The notes under the pieces are model-generated. The model saw only the letters and a list, made by a program, of their open reading frames with translations. It was not told where the DNA came from and made no database searches. A program made the position numbers and the translations under genes. From NCBI RefSeq assembly GCF_000949865.1, contig NZ_JWJH01000004.1:62001-126000 (forward strand): a DNA stretch of 64,000 bases, read 5' to 3'. Of the stretch, positions 18,979-29,672 are shown piece by piece. The DNA comes from Rhizobium nepotum 39/7 (GTDB lineage Bacteria > Pseudomonadota > Alphaproteobacteria > Rhizobiales > Rhizobiaceae). Each line of letters opens with the position of its first letter. The first letter of the stretch is position 1.

Positions 18979-20982
18979 TTACGCCTGTTCCGCAAGCAGC
19001 TTCGTACGTTCCGTCTCCACTGTCGAAACATCGGAAGCCGGAATGTAGTAATCGCGGTTGTAGTTGAAGGTATGGGCGATCGAGACCGCGATGATGGCGA
19101 TCATGGACAGAGCCGCAAGCCACCAGATGTGCCACACCAACGCAAAGCCGAGCACCACGCTGATGGCGCTGATGATGACGCCCGCACCGGTGTTCTTCGG
19201 CATATGGATCGGGATGAAGCCTTCCTTGGGACGCACGTAGCCGCGCTTCTTCATATCCGCCCACGCATCGACGTCATGCACAACCGGCGTGAAAGCGAAG
19301 TTGTAGGCCGGCGGCGGAGATGAGGTGGACCATTCCAGCGTACGGCCATGGTAGGGATCGCCGGTCACGTCACGAAGCTGATCGCGCTTCAGGAAGCTGA
19401 CGATGAGCTGGATGACGAAGGAGGCGATGCCGAGCGCGATCAGGAAGGCGCCGAAGGCTGCGATCAGGAACCAGATCTGCAGCGAATTGTCCTCGAACTG
19501 GCTGATACGGCGGGTCACGCCCATCAGGCCGAGAATGTAGAGCGGCATGAAGGCGAAATAGAAGCCGATGAACCAGAACCAGAAGGACAGCTTGCCCCAG
19601 AACGGGTCGAGGCGGTAGCCGAAGGCTTTCGGGAACCAGTAGACGATACCCGCAAGCACACCGAACACCACGCCACCGATGATGGTGTTGTGGAAGTGGG
19701 CGATCAGGAACAGCGAGTTGTGGAGCACGAAATCCGCCGGCGGAACGGCGAGAAGAACGCCGGTCATGCCACCGATGACGAAGGTGATCATGAAGCCGAT
19801 CGTCCACAGCATCGGAACGTCGAACTTGATGCGGCCCTTATACATGGTGAAGAGCCAGTTGAAGATCTTCGCACCCGTCGGGATCGAGATGATCATCGTG
19901 GTGATACCGAAGAAAGCGTTGACGCTTGCGCCGGAACCCATGGTGAAGAAGTGATGCAGCCACACGATATAGGCAAGGATGGTGATCACGCCTGTCGCGT
20001 AGACCATCGAGGCATAACCGAAGAGGCGCTTGTTGGAGAAGGTCGAGACGATTTCCGAGAAGACGCCGAAGGCCGGCAGCACCAGAATGTAAACTTCGGG
20101 ATGACCCCAGATCCAGATGAGGTTGACATACATCATCGGATTGCCGCCGAGATCGTTGGTGAAGAAATTGGTGCCAACGTAACGGTCAAGGGTCAGAAGG
20201 GCGAGCGTGCCGGTCAGGATCGGGAACGAGGCCACGATCAGGATGTTCGAACACAGCGATGTCCAGACGAAGATCGGCAGGCGCATCATGGTCATGCCGG
20301 GCGCGCGCATCTTGATGATCGTCACGATCAGGTTGATGCCCGAAAGCGTCGTTCCCACACCGGCGATCTGCAGACCCCAGATGTAGTAATCGACGCCGAC
20401 ACCCGGACTGCCGTCAATGCCGGAAAGCGGCGGATAGGCGAGCCAGCCGGTCTGCGCATATTCACCGATGAACAGCGAGATCATGGTGATGATGGCGCCG
20501 GCCGTGGTCATCCAGAAGGAGAAGTTGTTGAGGAAGGGGAACGAAACGTCGCGGGCGCCGATCTGCAGCGGTACGACGAAGTTCATCAGACCGGTGATCA
20601 TCGGCATGGCCATGAAGAAGATCATGATGACGCCATGGGCCGTGAAAATCTGGTCGTAATGGTGCGGCGGAAGATAACCTTCCGATCCGCCGGAGGCGAT
20701 CGCCTGCTGGACGCGCATCATGACGGCGTCGGCGAAACCGCGCAGCAGCATGATCAGCGCCAGAATGATGTACATGATACCGATCTTCTTGTGATCGATG
20801 CTCGTGAACCATTCCTTCCACAGATAACCCCACAGGCGGAAATAGGTGAGGGCGCCGATAACGGCGATCCCGCCCAGAGCCACAGCCGCAAAGGTGGCGA
20901 CAAGAATGGGCTCGTGAAGCGGGATGGACTCCCATGTCAGCTTCCCGAACAGGAACGACGTTTGATCGGAATTGACGATCAT
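18979..20982 (-). CDS. cyoB: Cytochrome o ubiquinol oxidase subunit I
   Basis: The catalytic subunit: quinol oxidation, O2 reduction and proton pumping. It is 667 residues with about 15 spans. Heme and copper ligands are visible in [14 protein letters not shown] near residue 106, [16 protein letters not shown] near 284 (His-Tyr crosslink and CuB), [10 protein letters not shown] near 333, and [11 protein letters not shown] near 419. The D- and K-channel regions look intact. The start is ATG 20982 (preceded by AAGAGG); a TTG seven codons upstream is less likely. Confidence 0.97.
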   Translation of the reverse strand: MIVNSDQTSFLFGKLTWESIPLHEPILVATFAAVALGGIAVIGALTYFRLWGYLWKEWFTSIDHKKIGIMYIILALIMLLRGFADAVMMRVQQAIASGGSEGYLPPHHYDQIFTAHGVIMIFFMAMPMITGLMNFVVPLQIGARDVSFPFLNNFSFWMTTAGAIITMISLFIGEYAQTGWLAYPPLSGIDGSPGVGVDYYIWGLQIAGVGTTLSGINLIVTIIKMRAPGMTMMRLPIFVWTSLCSNILIVASFPILTGTLALLTLDRYVGTNFFTNDLGGNPMMYVNLIWIWGHPEVYILVLPAFGVFSEIVSTFSNKRLFGYASMVYATGVITILAYIVWLHHFFTMGSGASVNAFFGITTMIISIPTGAKIFNWLFTMYKGRIKFDVPMLWTIGFMITFVIGGMTGVLLAVPPADFVLHNSLFLIAHFHNTIIGGVVFGVLAGIVYWFPKAFGYRLDPFWGKLSFWFWFIGFYFAFMPLYILGLMGVTRRISQFEDNSLQIWFLIAAFGAFLIALGIASFVIQLIVSFLKRDQLRDVTGDPYHGRTLEWSTSSPPPAYNFAFTPVVHDVDAWADMKKRGYVRPKEGFIPIHMPKNTGAGVIISAISVVLGFALVWHIWWLAALSMIAIIAVSIAHTFNYNRDYYIPASDVSTVETERTKLLAEQA

Positions 20983-21054
20983 TTTTAGCCTCTTGCGATT
21001 CAAGAACGTGGGTCGGCGCGGACAGGCCGCGCCGCAGAAAGCCGGGACGTATCG

Positions 21055-22134
21055 TCAGCCAGCGACTTGTTTCGTCTCCGGCAGCGCCGCAGGTTCGAAA
21101 GTCTGTCCTTCGATCGCAGCCGGAGTGGATTGGGGTCCGCTGGCAACACCGTAAGGTGAAAGCGGTGTACAGACGACGGAGTTCAGCGCTTTGGCGATGT
21201 CGATGCCTTCCTTGCCGCCGCCGCCCTTGGCGTCGATATGCATCATGTCGCGCATGCAGAGCTTGTTGGGCTCGACGCAGCGGTTGAGGATCGCGTCGTA
21301 AAGCTGCGGATCGACGGAGGCGAAATATTGCACCGGCTCACGCTCCGAAGGCTTGGCGAAGTCGAGATATTCCTGACGGCCGAAGCCCTTGCCGCCATCC
21401 TTGATCTTCGCAACCCACTGATCGAAGCCCTGCTGGCTGAGGCCATGGAACTTGAAACGCATGTGCGAGAAACCGGGGCCGGAGAAGTTGGCCGAGAAGC
21501 CGTCATAAACGCCTTCCTTGTTGATGACGGCGTGCAGCTTGGTCTGCATGCCGCCCATGGCATAGATCTGGCCGGCGAGTGCGGGAACAAAGAAGGAGTT
21601 CATCGCGGTCGTGCCGGTGATCTTGAAGTTGATCGGAACATCGACCGGAGCGGCGAATTCGTTGACGCTGCCGATGCCGAGTTCGGGATAGAAGAACAGC
21701 CACTTCCAGTCCATGGCCACCACCTCGACCGTGAGCGGCTTGATATCGGCGGTAACCTGGCGGTTCTCGTCGATACGCTCCAGCGGGCGATAGGGATCAA
21801 GCCGGTGGGTGGAAATCCAGGTCACCGTGCCGAGCATCAGGATGATGGCGACCGGGGCCGACCAGATCACCATTTCAAGGCGCGTGGAGTGATGCCACTC
21901 GGGATCGTAATCCTCGGCTTTCGCCGATTCGCGATACTTCCAGGCGAAGAACAGCGTCAGGGCGATGACCGGGACGATGATCAGCAGCATCAGAACCGTG
22001 GACGTGATGATAAGGTCGCGCTGCTGGATGGCAACGTCACCCGAAGGATTCATGACAACGAGGTCGCAACCGCTGAGCAGCAGCAGCGACGAGATTGCCA
22101 GAAGGGCGGATGGAATTTTTTTGATCGTGCGCAC
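21055..22134 (-). CDS. cyoA: Cytochrome o ubiquinol oxidase subunit II (lipoprotein)
   Basis: 359 residues. The lipobox LLLLSGC puts the lipidated cysteine at residue 23; two spans follow, then a periplasmic cupredoxin-like domain without the CuA ligands, as usual for quinol oxidases. The motifs MDWKWLFFYPE and MNSFFVPALAGQIYAMGGMQ are typical. The C terminus runs about 30 residues beyond the E. coli type, with Pro/Ala-rich sequence. It starts with GTG at 22134 and is the first gene of cyoABCD. The promoter is presumably in the 298 bases upstream, shared with the divergent MFS gene. Confidence 0.95.
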   Translation of the reverse strand: MRTIKKIPSALLAISSLLLLSGCDLVVMNPSGDVAIQQRDLIITSTVLMLLIIVPVIALTLFFAWKYRESAKAEDYDPEWHHSTRLEMVIWSAPVAIILMLGTVTWISTHRLDPYRPLERIDENRQVTADIKPLTVEVVAMDWKWLFFYPELGIGSVNEFAAPVDVPINFKITGTTAMNSFFVPALAGQIYAMGGMQTKLHAVINKEGVYDGFSANFSGPGFSHMRFKFHGLSQQGFDQWVAKIKDGGKGFGRQEYLDFAKPSEREPVQYFASVDPQLYDAILNRCVEPNKLCMRDMMHIDAKGGGGKEGIDIAKALNSVVCTPLSPYGVASGPQSTPAAIEGQTFEPAALPETKQVAG

Positions 22135-22432
22135 GTTCTTTGAACTCGTACAGTTTGGATTATGCCGCGATTAATTGCCGAACATCATTTTTGAAATGAG
22201 GTATATTGTCGCGGTGCAGCGAAACCTTCGCGATGCACCATGGGCTGGCAGAGCTGCGTTTGAAAGCGAAGCGGCTGCATTATCGCATAGCGCGCTTCCG
22301 GGGCAAGCCTTTCTTATCAAACTTCAATTGACGTTACGTAGGGTGCGTGTGACAATCCGCCGCATAGTAACGCAACGGAAGAGGAGCCCGCGCGTTACAG
22401 GAATGGTTCGTCCATGACGCAGGAGGGATATT

Positions 22433-23761
22433 ATGAGTTACACTGATGCTGCCCCATCTTTTGGGCAGGCGCCGGAAGCGAACGGGCATGGGGCCGATCC
22501 GGTCAAGGTTGATCCCGATCGCATTACCATTGCGGTCATTCTTGCGAGAATGACGGAGTTTTTCGACTTTTTCATTTACGCCATCGCCTCCGCGCTCGTT
22601 TTTCCGCACGTCTTCTTTTCCTTTGTGGACCCGCTGACGGCCACGCTTTATTCCTTTGCTGTCTTTTCGCTGGCCTTCATCGCAAGGCCGATCGGCTCGC
22701 TGATCTTCCTCCAGATCGACCGCAAGTTCGGCCGCGCCGTCAAGTTGATGGCGGCGCTGTTCACGCTCTGCGGGTCCACGATGGCGATCAGCTTTCTTCC
22801 CTCCTATGCGGAAGTCGGCATGCTTGCCCCCTGTCTTCTGGCGGTGTTCCGCATTGGCCAGGGTCTCGGTCTTGGCGGCGCCTGGGATGGTCTCGTCTCG
22901 CTGCTCGCCATGAATGCACCGCCGAAGCAGCGCGGCTGGTACGCCATGATGCCGCAAATCGGTGCGGCCATGGGTTTTGGTCTCGCCAGCGCCTTCTTCA
23001 TCGTCTTCGTAACGCAGCTTTCCAACGCGGAATTCCTCGCCTGGGGCTGGCGTTTCCCCTTCTTCGTTGCATTGGCGCTCAATGTTCTGGCGCTCTTTGC
23101 CCGCCTGCGCATGATCGTCACACCGGAATTCCAGTCCATGCTGGCGCAGCATGAGCTGGAGCCTCGGCCAATGTTCAAGATGCTGCGCTCGCAGTTTCCG
23201 GTGGTGGTAACGGGCGCATTCGTGCCGCTGGCCAGCTTCGCGCTCTTCCATCTCGTCACGGTTTTCCCGCTGAGCTGGGTTTCGCTTAATACCACCCAGC
23301 GTGTTTCGGACTTTCTGTTCGTGCAATTCGTCAGCGCCATCATCGCCGGCGGCATGATCGTGGTGTCCGGCATTCTGGCTGACAAGATCGGTCGTCGGAA
23401 GCTTCTGGCTGTCGCGGCGGTGATGATCGGTCTTTTCAGCCTCGTTGCGCCGGTTCTCCTGAGTTCGGGCGATATTGGCCGCTATCTCTTCGTGCTCATC
23501 GGCTTCTCGTTGCTTGGCCTCTCCTTCGGTCAGGCGGGCGGTGCGCTTGCTTCCCGCTTCAGCCGTGAATACCGCTATACCGGCGCATCCATCACTTCGG
23601 ATATTTCCTGGCTGATCGGCGCCGGTTTCGCGCCGCTCGTGGTACTCGGATTTTCGTCCAAATTCGGACTGTTCGCGGTCGGAATTTACCTGATGTCCGG
23701 TGCTGTGTGTACGCTGGTCGCGCTCTGGTTCAGTCGCACGCTGGAAATGCCTTCGGACTGA
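22433..23761 (+). CDS. Major facilitator superfamily transporter, metabolite:H+ symporter type
   Basis: 442 residues with about 12 spans. The N-terminal sequence MTEFFDFFIYAIASALVFPHVFF and the loop FIARPIGSLIFLQIDRKFGR match the MHS (ShiA/ProP-like) group, whose substrates are organic acids or osmolytes; here the substrate is unknown. GGMIVVSGILADKIGRRK near residue 300 is the second MFS loop motif. A strong AGGAGGG (22421-22427) precedes the ATG by five bases. It is divergent from cyoA and ends at a terminator. Confidence 0.88.
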   Translation: MSYTDAAPSFGQAPEANGHGADPVKVDPDRITIAVILARMTEFFDFFIYAIASALVFPHVFFSFVDPLTATLYSFAVFSLAFIARPIGSLIFLQIDRKFGRAVKLMAALFTLCGSTMAISFLPSYAEVGMLAPCLLAVFRIGQGLGLGGAWDGLVSLLAMNAPPKQRGWYAMMPQIGAAMGFGLASAFFIVFVTQLSNAEFLAWGWRFPFFVALALNVLALFARLRMIVTPEFQSMLAQHELEPRPMFKMLRSQFPVVVTGAFVPLASFALFHLVTVFPLSWVSLNTTQRVSDFLFVQFVSAIIAGGMIVVSGILADKIGRRKLLAVAAVMIGLFSLVAPVLLSSGDIGRYLFVLIGFSLLGLSFGQAGGALASRFSREYRYTGASITSDISWLIGAGFAPLVVLGFSSKFGLFAVGIYLMSGAVCTLVALWFSRTLEMPSD

Positions 23762-24167
23762 ACAGGGCAATTTAAATATCTCTGCAGCCATTGCGCCGCG
23801 GAATCCTGTCGGATTTCGCGGCGTTTTTGTTTTTTTATTGCGTGAGGCCGATTTTAATCTTGACTCGGTCGTTCATGAAATATTATGTAAGCAATACTGA
23901 CATAATTCAGTGTGTCTCATTGCCGGAAATACTGGCCATCAGGGAAAGCGATGCGAACGACGACGATCATTATTTGCGAAATAGCGGCCAATGCCGCCAC
24001 GCCGTTTGACGGCCGCAAAACAACCGTTCGCGCCATTAAACGCCGATAAGCAGAAAAAGAGGAGCAGCTAGGTCGCCTGCGGCTCCGCCCGCAGAGTGCC
24101 GGCTGACGCGCCGGGTTTCGGGAAAGAGGGCGATGCCGCGCGAAATGCGCAACGAGAGGAGAGAACC
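23762..24167. other. 406-base intergenic region between the MFS and glutamate-synthase-like genes
   Basis: It holds a plus-strand terminator (23795-23838) and, beyond it, a candidate promoter: TTGACT at 23860 followed by an AT-rich element TATTATGT at 23881-23888 with a 15-17 base spacer. Short open frames here have no ribosome site or conserved-looking sequence. I see no RNA gene. Confidence 0.4.
23795..23838 (+). terminator. Terminator of the MFS transporter gene
   Basis: GCCGCGGAATCC (23795-23806) pairs with GGATTTCGCGGC (23811-23822; one G-T wobble), loop TGTC, followed by a long T-rich tract from 23824. Confidence 0.9.
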
Positions 24168-27100
24168 TTGAGCGTGACGGAGCAAAAATTCGGCCTTTAC
24201 GATGCGGCTTTTGAAAAAAGCAGCTGTGGCGTCGGTTTCATCACCCGCAAGGACGGGGTGCAAACCCATGATGTGCTGAAGCGCGGGCACGAGGCGCTCT
24301 GTGCCGTGCCGCATCGCGGCGGCATGTCGGCCGAAGGTGTGGGCGACGGTGCCGGCGTGTCCCTCGACCTGTCGCTCTCTTTTTTCCGGAAGCTGACGGG
24401 CAACGATTCCCTGCAGCCCGGCCGCTTTGGCGTCGGCAATTTTTTCCTGCCGCAGAACCCGGCTTTTCATGATCAGGCGATCGGCATCATCGGCAGCGCT
24501 CTGGAAGAACAGGGCTTCGCAATCCTGCTGGTCCGCGACGTGCCGGTGAATGACGCAGCCATCCGCGCTGCCGCCATTTCCTATCAATTGCCGATCCGGC
24601 AATGGGTCTTTTCGGCACCGGTGGAATGCGCAACTCTTGCCGAATTCGACTGGCGCATTCACAAGGCGCTTCTCGCCATCGAAGCGCTCGCCTACACCGC
24701 GCCGGAACTTGCCGGTTTTTATCCGCTGTCGCTCAGTGCCCGCACGCAGGTTCTGAAGGGTCGTCTGAACTCCCATGAGGTCATGCCCTATTTCTGCGAC
24801 CTCATCGATCCGCGCCATGAAGTGCATACGATGTATTTCCACACGCGGTTCTCCACCAATACCGATCCGCATCCCTCCATGGCGCAGCCTTTCCGGCTGA
24901 TGGCGCATAATGGCGAACTCAACACCGACAAGAAGAACCGGCTGTCGGAAGCGGCTGTGGCGCTGGCGAAGAACGCCAGCATCATCCGGCCGAAGGGCCA
25001 GTCGGACAGCTGCCGTCTGGACCAGACATTGCAGGCGCAGGTGATGGAAGACGGTCTCGATCTGGTGACCGCCGTGGTTTCAATGATGCCGCCGGCATGG
25101 GAAAACGACGACACGCTGTCGCCCGGCGTCAAGGCGATGCTGGAATATTTCTCGCTCTACGAAGAGAAGAACGACGGCCCGGCCGCGCTGATCTTCGGCG
25201 ATGGCACCATCATCGGCGCACGTCTCGATCGGCTCGGACTGCGCCCGTTGCGCACCGTCGAGACGGAAGAGTATCTCTGCGTCATGTCCGAGGCGGGGCA
25301 GATCGCCTTTCCGGCAGAAAATGTCATCCGTCGCGGCCGCATCGAAGCTGGCGGCATGCTTTATTACGACCACACTGAGCGCCGCGCCTTTTCCACCGTC
25401 GAGGCGCTGGAGCTTCTGGCCTCGCGCCGGGATTACCCGTCGCTATTATCCGAAGCGCGGGTGATGCTTGCGGATCTGCCGGAAGTGCCGGCGGAAAAGC
25501 ATGGCTCGCCGCTTCGTTACAATGGCGATCTGGAACGGCATCAGCGTTACGTCGCCTATTCGCACAATCAGGAAAGCTTCAAGTTCCTGATGGACCCGAT
25601 GCTGGCCTCTGGTGCGGAAAAAATCTCGGCGATGGGTTATGGCAATGCCATCAACGCCCTTTCCGATCAGGAAGGCGGCGTCGCCAAATATTTCTCGCAA
25701 CGCTTTGCGCAGGTCACCAATCCGCCGCTCGACAGTATTCGCGAGGCCGATGGCATGACGCTGCGTGTGGCGCTGGGCGCAAAACCGAACAGCGGTGCAA
25801 AGGCGGCCCGCCAGATCGTCGTGCGCTCCCCGATCCTGACCCATCTCGACATGCTGCGCATTCGCGAACAGTCCGAGACGCCCGTTCGTCGTTTCGAGAT
25901 GCTTTATACGCCGATCTTTGATGCAGCGGATGCCAACGAAGCAGCCTTGCGGCAGGCGATAGATGGCCTCTGCGATGAGGTCGTGGCTTTCGCGGCCGAG
26001 CAAGGCGGCATTGCCGTCATCACTGACCGGCACGTTTCGGCAGGCCGTGCGGCTCTGCCGATGATCATGGTCGTCTCCGCCATCAACCAGCGGCTGATCG
26101 AGGAAGGTCTGCGGTTGCGCGTTTCCCTGATCGTCGAAAGCGGGCAATTTTCCTCCTCGCATCACATAGCAGCGGGCCTTGGTTTCGGAGCTTCGGCGGT
26201 CTATCCGCTCGGTGTCCAGTTCCGTGCGGAAGAAAAATTCGGTGCCGATGCCGACAAGGCGTTCAAGCGGTTTGCCAAGGCTGCTGAAAAGTCGCTGATG
26301 AAGACCATGGGCAAGGTCGGGCTGTGCACGGCGGAAAGCTATATTGGCGGCGAATTCTTCGAGCCGAACTTCCTCGATACCAACGATCCGGTGCTGAAGC
26401 GTTATTTCCCCAATGTGAAGACCCCGGTCGGCGGCGTCACCTTCGCCGTCATCGCGCAGGCTGTGGCGGACTGGCATCGCAAGGCGCTGTCGGTAAGGGG
26501 TGAAAACGACATTCCGCTGCTCGGTCTTTTCAAGGAGCGCGCTGAAGGTGCCGGTCATTCCTATGGCACGACGGCCGTTCGCGGTTTCGTTGACATGACG
26601 GAGGAAAAGATCGGTTTCGACAAGGGAACCGAAAACGAGGAAGTGCTGCGTCTCTTGCCCCTCAACCGGTTGGAGGATGCTTTCGGTCTCAACGACGCGG
26701 CCTATTATCACAACAGCTTCGATCGGCTGACGCCGGAGGCGATCGACGCATTCGAGGTGACACCGGGTTATCGAGCTTTCGCACGCATGATGTCAGAAGA
26801 AAGGTCGCGCCGCCCCGCCGCCCTGCGCGACGTTCTGGAATTGCCGGCCGATGTGACCTTTGCCAGTTCGGCGGACGAGTTTCACCGGGAAATGGGCCGC
26901 TTTTCCAGGCGTGGCAATAACAGCTTCATGGTGCGGGGGTTATCCTGTGAGAGTGCGGGCGAAGGCGCGTTCCGGCTGCAATTGACTGGTCCACACGGTC
27001 ACGAACTTGCTCGCCTTGCCGCACTCGGCCAGTCGCTGCTTGATCGCTTCGGAGACGATATCGCCGGCCATTGGCTGGAAGGCGGGGCGCTTCTGGTTCA

Positions 27101-29672
27101 GGCGAAGGGCGAGGCATTTGCCTATCTGTCACTGATCCGCACCGCGCCGGAAAGCATTCCGCTCGACGCCGTGCAAAAGGCGAGCGACATCACCAAAACC
27201 CTCGCATCCGGCGCAATGAGCCACGGCGCGCTCGTCGCTGCCGCGCATGAGGCTGTCGCGCACGGGACCAACATGGTCGGCGGCATGTCGAATTCGGGCG
27301 AGGGCGGCGAGCATATTTCCCGTTACGGCACCATTCGCGCTTCGCGTATCAAGCAGTTTGCCTCCGGCCGTTTCGGCGTCTGGGCCGGCTATCTTGCCGA
27401 TCCGATGCTGGAGGAGATCGAGATCAAGATCGGCCAGGGCGCAAAGCCCGGCGAGGGCGGGCAATTGCCGTCTCCCAAGGTGACGGTGGAAATCGCCGCT
27501 GCGCGCGGCGGCACGCCGGGCGTCGAGCTTGTCTCGCCACCGCCGCATCATGATACCTATTCGATCGAGGATCTGGCCCAGCTCATCCACGACGCCAAGG
27601 CGGCGCGCGTGCGCGTCGTCGTCAAGCTTGTTTCTTCCGAAGGCATCGGCACGATCGCGGTCGGCGTCGCCAAGGCGGGCGCAGATGTCATCAACGTCGC
27701 CGGCAATACCGGCGGCACGGGTGCGGCGGCCGTCACCAGCCTCAAATATACCGGCCGCGCGGCGGAAATAGGCATTTCCGAGGTGCATCAGGCGCTTTGC
27801 GCCACGGGCCTTCGCGCCAAGGTGCTGCTGCGTTGCTCCGGCGCGCACCAGACGGCGAGCGACGTGGTGAAATCAGCGCTCCTCGGCGGCGACAGTTTCG
27901 AGTTCGGCACCACAGCGCTGATGATGCTGAAATGCGTCATGGCGAAGAACTGCAACATCAAGTGCCCGGCCGGTCTTACCACCAATCAGGAAGCCTTCAA
28001 CGGCGATCCGCGCGCACTGGCGCAATATCTCATGAATATCGCCCATGAAACGCGCGAGATTCTGGCGTCGCTCGGGCTTGCCTCGCTGCGGCAGGCACGC
28101 GGACGTTCCGATCTTCTTCACCTCCTCGATCATCCGGCGAGCGTCGGTCAGCTTGACCTCCGGGCGATGCTTACCGTGGTCGAAGAGGTGAAGATCGACA
28201 GCCCCGTCTATATGGAAAAGGATTTCGCGCTGGACGACGCCTTCATAGAACTCGTGCGCTCGGCCCTGATCGACAGCAAGCGGGAAAATATTGAGCTTGG
28301 CGGCAACCGTTTCCTCAACAATTGCAACAAGAGCGTTGGCGGGCAACTCGCGGTCGATATCGAACGCATGTTGAACCACGAGCTTTCCGACGAGCAGATG
28401 GATGTGCTTCCAGCCGTGAAGCGTGACAGTCGTGGGCGTCGTTTTCTGGAGGCGGGTTCGGTACGCATCGATACATCCGGTTCGGCCGGGCAGTCTTTCG
28501 GTGCTTTCTGCAATGACGGCATGGTCATGGTCCATACCGGCACCTGCAATGACGGTGTCGGTAAAAGCGCCTGCGGCGGCACCATCGTCGTGCGCTCTCC
28601 GGGCGGCGGCTCGGACGAGGCTGGTGGCAATGTGCTGGTCGGCAATTTCGCGCTGTTCGGCGCCACCGGTGGCCGCACCTTCGTGGAAGGGCAGGCGGGC
28701 GACCGTTTCGCGGTGCGCAACTCCGGTGCGACTGCCGTGGTAGAAGGCGTGGGCGATTTCGCCTGCGAATACATGACCAACGGCGCGGTGCTCAACCTCG
28801 GCAGTTTCGGCAAGGGCTTCGGCAACGGCATGAGCGGCGGTTTCGTTTATCAGTACGATCCCTACGGCGATTTGCCGAAGAAGGTCAGCCACGATTCGAT
28901 CCTGCTCGGTTTGATCACCGGCGAGGACGAACAGGCCGGGATCCACAATCAGGCAGTTCATCAGCTTCTGACCTGGCATGCTGCGGAAACCGGCTCGGCC
29001 AAGGCGGCATGGCTTCTGGAGAACTGGGAGAGCGAACAGCACAATTTTGTCTACGGCATGCCACGCGCCCTGCTGCTCTATCAGGACAGCGACGAAATTC
29101 TGAAGGCCAAGCCCCGCAAGGAGCTTCTGGAAGAATTGGCATCTGCGCTTGCCGCCCATCAGGTGCGGAAGTTCAAGCTTGCCTATCGCGACCGCAAGGC
29201 CGTCTTGAACGGAACGGTGCCGGGTCATAGTGAGACCGATACGGAGGGCATGTACGCGCTCATCAACAATTACACGGTGTTGAGCATGGCGCAGGCCATT
29301 GCCCTGCAACGGTCGCCGCTGGCGTCCGGTCCTTCCGATCCCGCTATCGAAAAAGCCGTGCGCAACCTCATCCTCACGGAAGATTATGCGCTGATGCAGC
29401 GGCTGCTGAAATATGCGCGTGAGGCCCTTTCCAACCATAGCGACGAGCAGCTTGCGGTGATGATCGCCGCCAAGCGTCTCGAGGATTACAAGCAGGCGCT
29501 GGCGCGCCGCAACATCTGGTCGGTGGACAGCCCGGGTACCTATGGCTGGATCATTCAGCAGAACCGCAAAAACATCGAGAGGATCGGCCGTTTGCCGGGC
29601 TTCGAGGAGCTTTTCGCAGCCCGCGCCATTCCAGACCTTGCCGTCGCATCCAGCCAGAACAGGGCAGCATGA
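24168..29672 (+). CDS. Glutamate synthase-like large protein with C-terminal extension
   Basis: 1834 residues. In order: a class II glutamine amidotransferase domain whose nucleophile Cys20 (SSCGVGFIT) needs a 19-residue propeptide removed; a central domain (GDLERHQRYVAYSHNQESF near residue 450); an FMN domain with SNSGEGGEHISRYG near 1035 and SPPPHHDTYSIEDLAQLIHD near 1125; iron-sulfur cysteines C1256, C1262 and C1266; a GXGXG beta-helix near 1437-1565; and about 230 further residues. Canonical GltB is about 1500. The cysteine spacing is C-x5-C-x3-C rather than x5/x4, and GHDGGTGAS-type sequence reads GNTGGTGAA. The TTG at 24168 has GAGGAGAG upstream. It overlaps a diflavin reductase gene, not gltD. 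Ammonia transfer to a 2-oxo acid is the family chemistry; the actual substrate is unproven. Confidence 0.85.
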   Translation: MSVTEQKFGLYDAAFEKSSCGVGFITRKDGVQTHDVLKRGHEALCAVPHRGGMSAEGVGDGAGVSLDLSLSFFRKLTGNDSLQPGRFGVGNFFLPQNPAFHDQAIGIIGSALEEQGFAILLVRDVPVNDAAIRAAAISYQLPIRQWVFSAPVECATLAEFDWRIHKALLAIEALAYTAPELAGFYPLSLSARTQVLKGRLNSHEVMPYFCDLIDPRHEVHTMYFHTRFSTNTDPHPSMAQPFRLMAHNGELNTDKKNRLSEAAVALAKNASIIRPKGQSDSCRLDQTLQAQVMEDGLDLVTAVVSMMPPAWENDDTLSPGVKAMLEYFSLYEEKNDGPAALIFGDGTIIGARLDRLGLRPLRTVETEEYLCVMSEAGQIAFPAENVIRRGRIEAGGMLYYDHTERRAFSTVEALELLASRRDYPSLLSEARVMLADLPEVPAEKHGSPLRYNGDLERHQRYVAYSHNQESFKFLMDPMLASGAEKISAMGYGNAINALSDQEGGVAKYFSQRFAQVTNPPLDSIREADGMTLRVALGAKPNSGAKAARQIVVRSPILTHLDMLRIREQSETPVRRFEMLYTPIFDAADANEAALRQAIDGLCDEVVAFAAEQGGIAVITDRHVSAGRAALPMIMVVSAINQRLIEEGLRLRVSLIVESGQFSSSHHIAAGLGFGASAVYPLGVQFRAEEKFGADADKAFKRFAKAAEKSLMKTMGKVGLCTAESYIGGEFFEPNFLDTNDPVLKRYFPNVKTPVGGVTFAVIAQAVADWHRKALSVRGENDIPLLGLFKERAEGAGHSYGTTAVRGFVDMTEEKIGFDKGTENEEVLRLLPLNRLEDAFGLNDAAYYHNSFDRLTPEAIDAFEVTPGYRAFARMMSEERSRRPAALRDVLELPADVTFASSADEFHREMGRFSRRGNNSFMVRGLSCESAGEGAFRLQLTGPHGHELARLAALGQSLLDRFGDDIAGHWLEGGALLVQAKGEAFAYLSLIRTAPESIPLDAVQKASDITKTLASGAMSHGALVAAAHEAVAHGTNMVGGMSNSGEGGEHISRYGTIRASRIKQFASGRFGVWAGYLADPMLEEIEIKIGQGAKPGEGGQLPSPKVTVEIAAARGGTPGVELVSPPPHHDTYSIEDLAQLIHDAKAARVRVVVKLVSSEGIGTIAVGVAKAGADVINVAGNTGGTGAAAVTSLKYTGRAAEIGISEVHQALCATGLRAKVLLRCSGAHQTASDVVKSALLGGDSFEFGTTALMMLKCVMAKNCNIKCPAGLTTNQEAFNGDPRALAQYLMNIAHETREILASLGLASLRQARGRSDLLHLLDHPASVGQLDLRAMLTVVEEVKIDSPVYMEKDFALDDAFIELVRSALIDSKRENIELGGNRFLNNCNKSVGGQLAVDIERMLNHELSDEQMDVLPAVKRDSRGRRFLEAGSVRIDTSGSAGQSFGAFCNDGMVMVHTGTCNDGVGKSACGGTIVVRSPGGGSDEAGGNVLVGNFALFGATGGRTFVEGQAGDRFAVRNSGATAVVEGVGDFACEYMTNGAVLNLGSFGKGFGNGMSGGFVYQYDPYGDLPKKVSHDSILLGLITGEDEQAGIHNQAVHQLLTWHAAETGSAKAAWLLENWESEQHNFVYGMPRALLLYQDSDEILKAKPRKELLEELASALAAHQVRKFKLAYRDRKAVLNGTVPGHSETDTEGMYALINNYTVLSMAQAIALQRSPLASGPSDPAIEKAVRNLILTEDYALMQRLLKYAREALSNHSDEQLAVMIAAKRLEDYKQALARRNIWSVDSPGTYGWIIQQNRKNIERIGRLPGFEELFAARAIPDLAVASSQNRAA

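Noticed and set aside
19348-20988. 546-codon open frame antisense to cyoB
   Set aside because: Asp/His/Glu-rich sequence typical of the reverse strand of membrane-protein genes; cyoB is certain.
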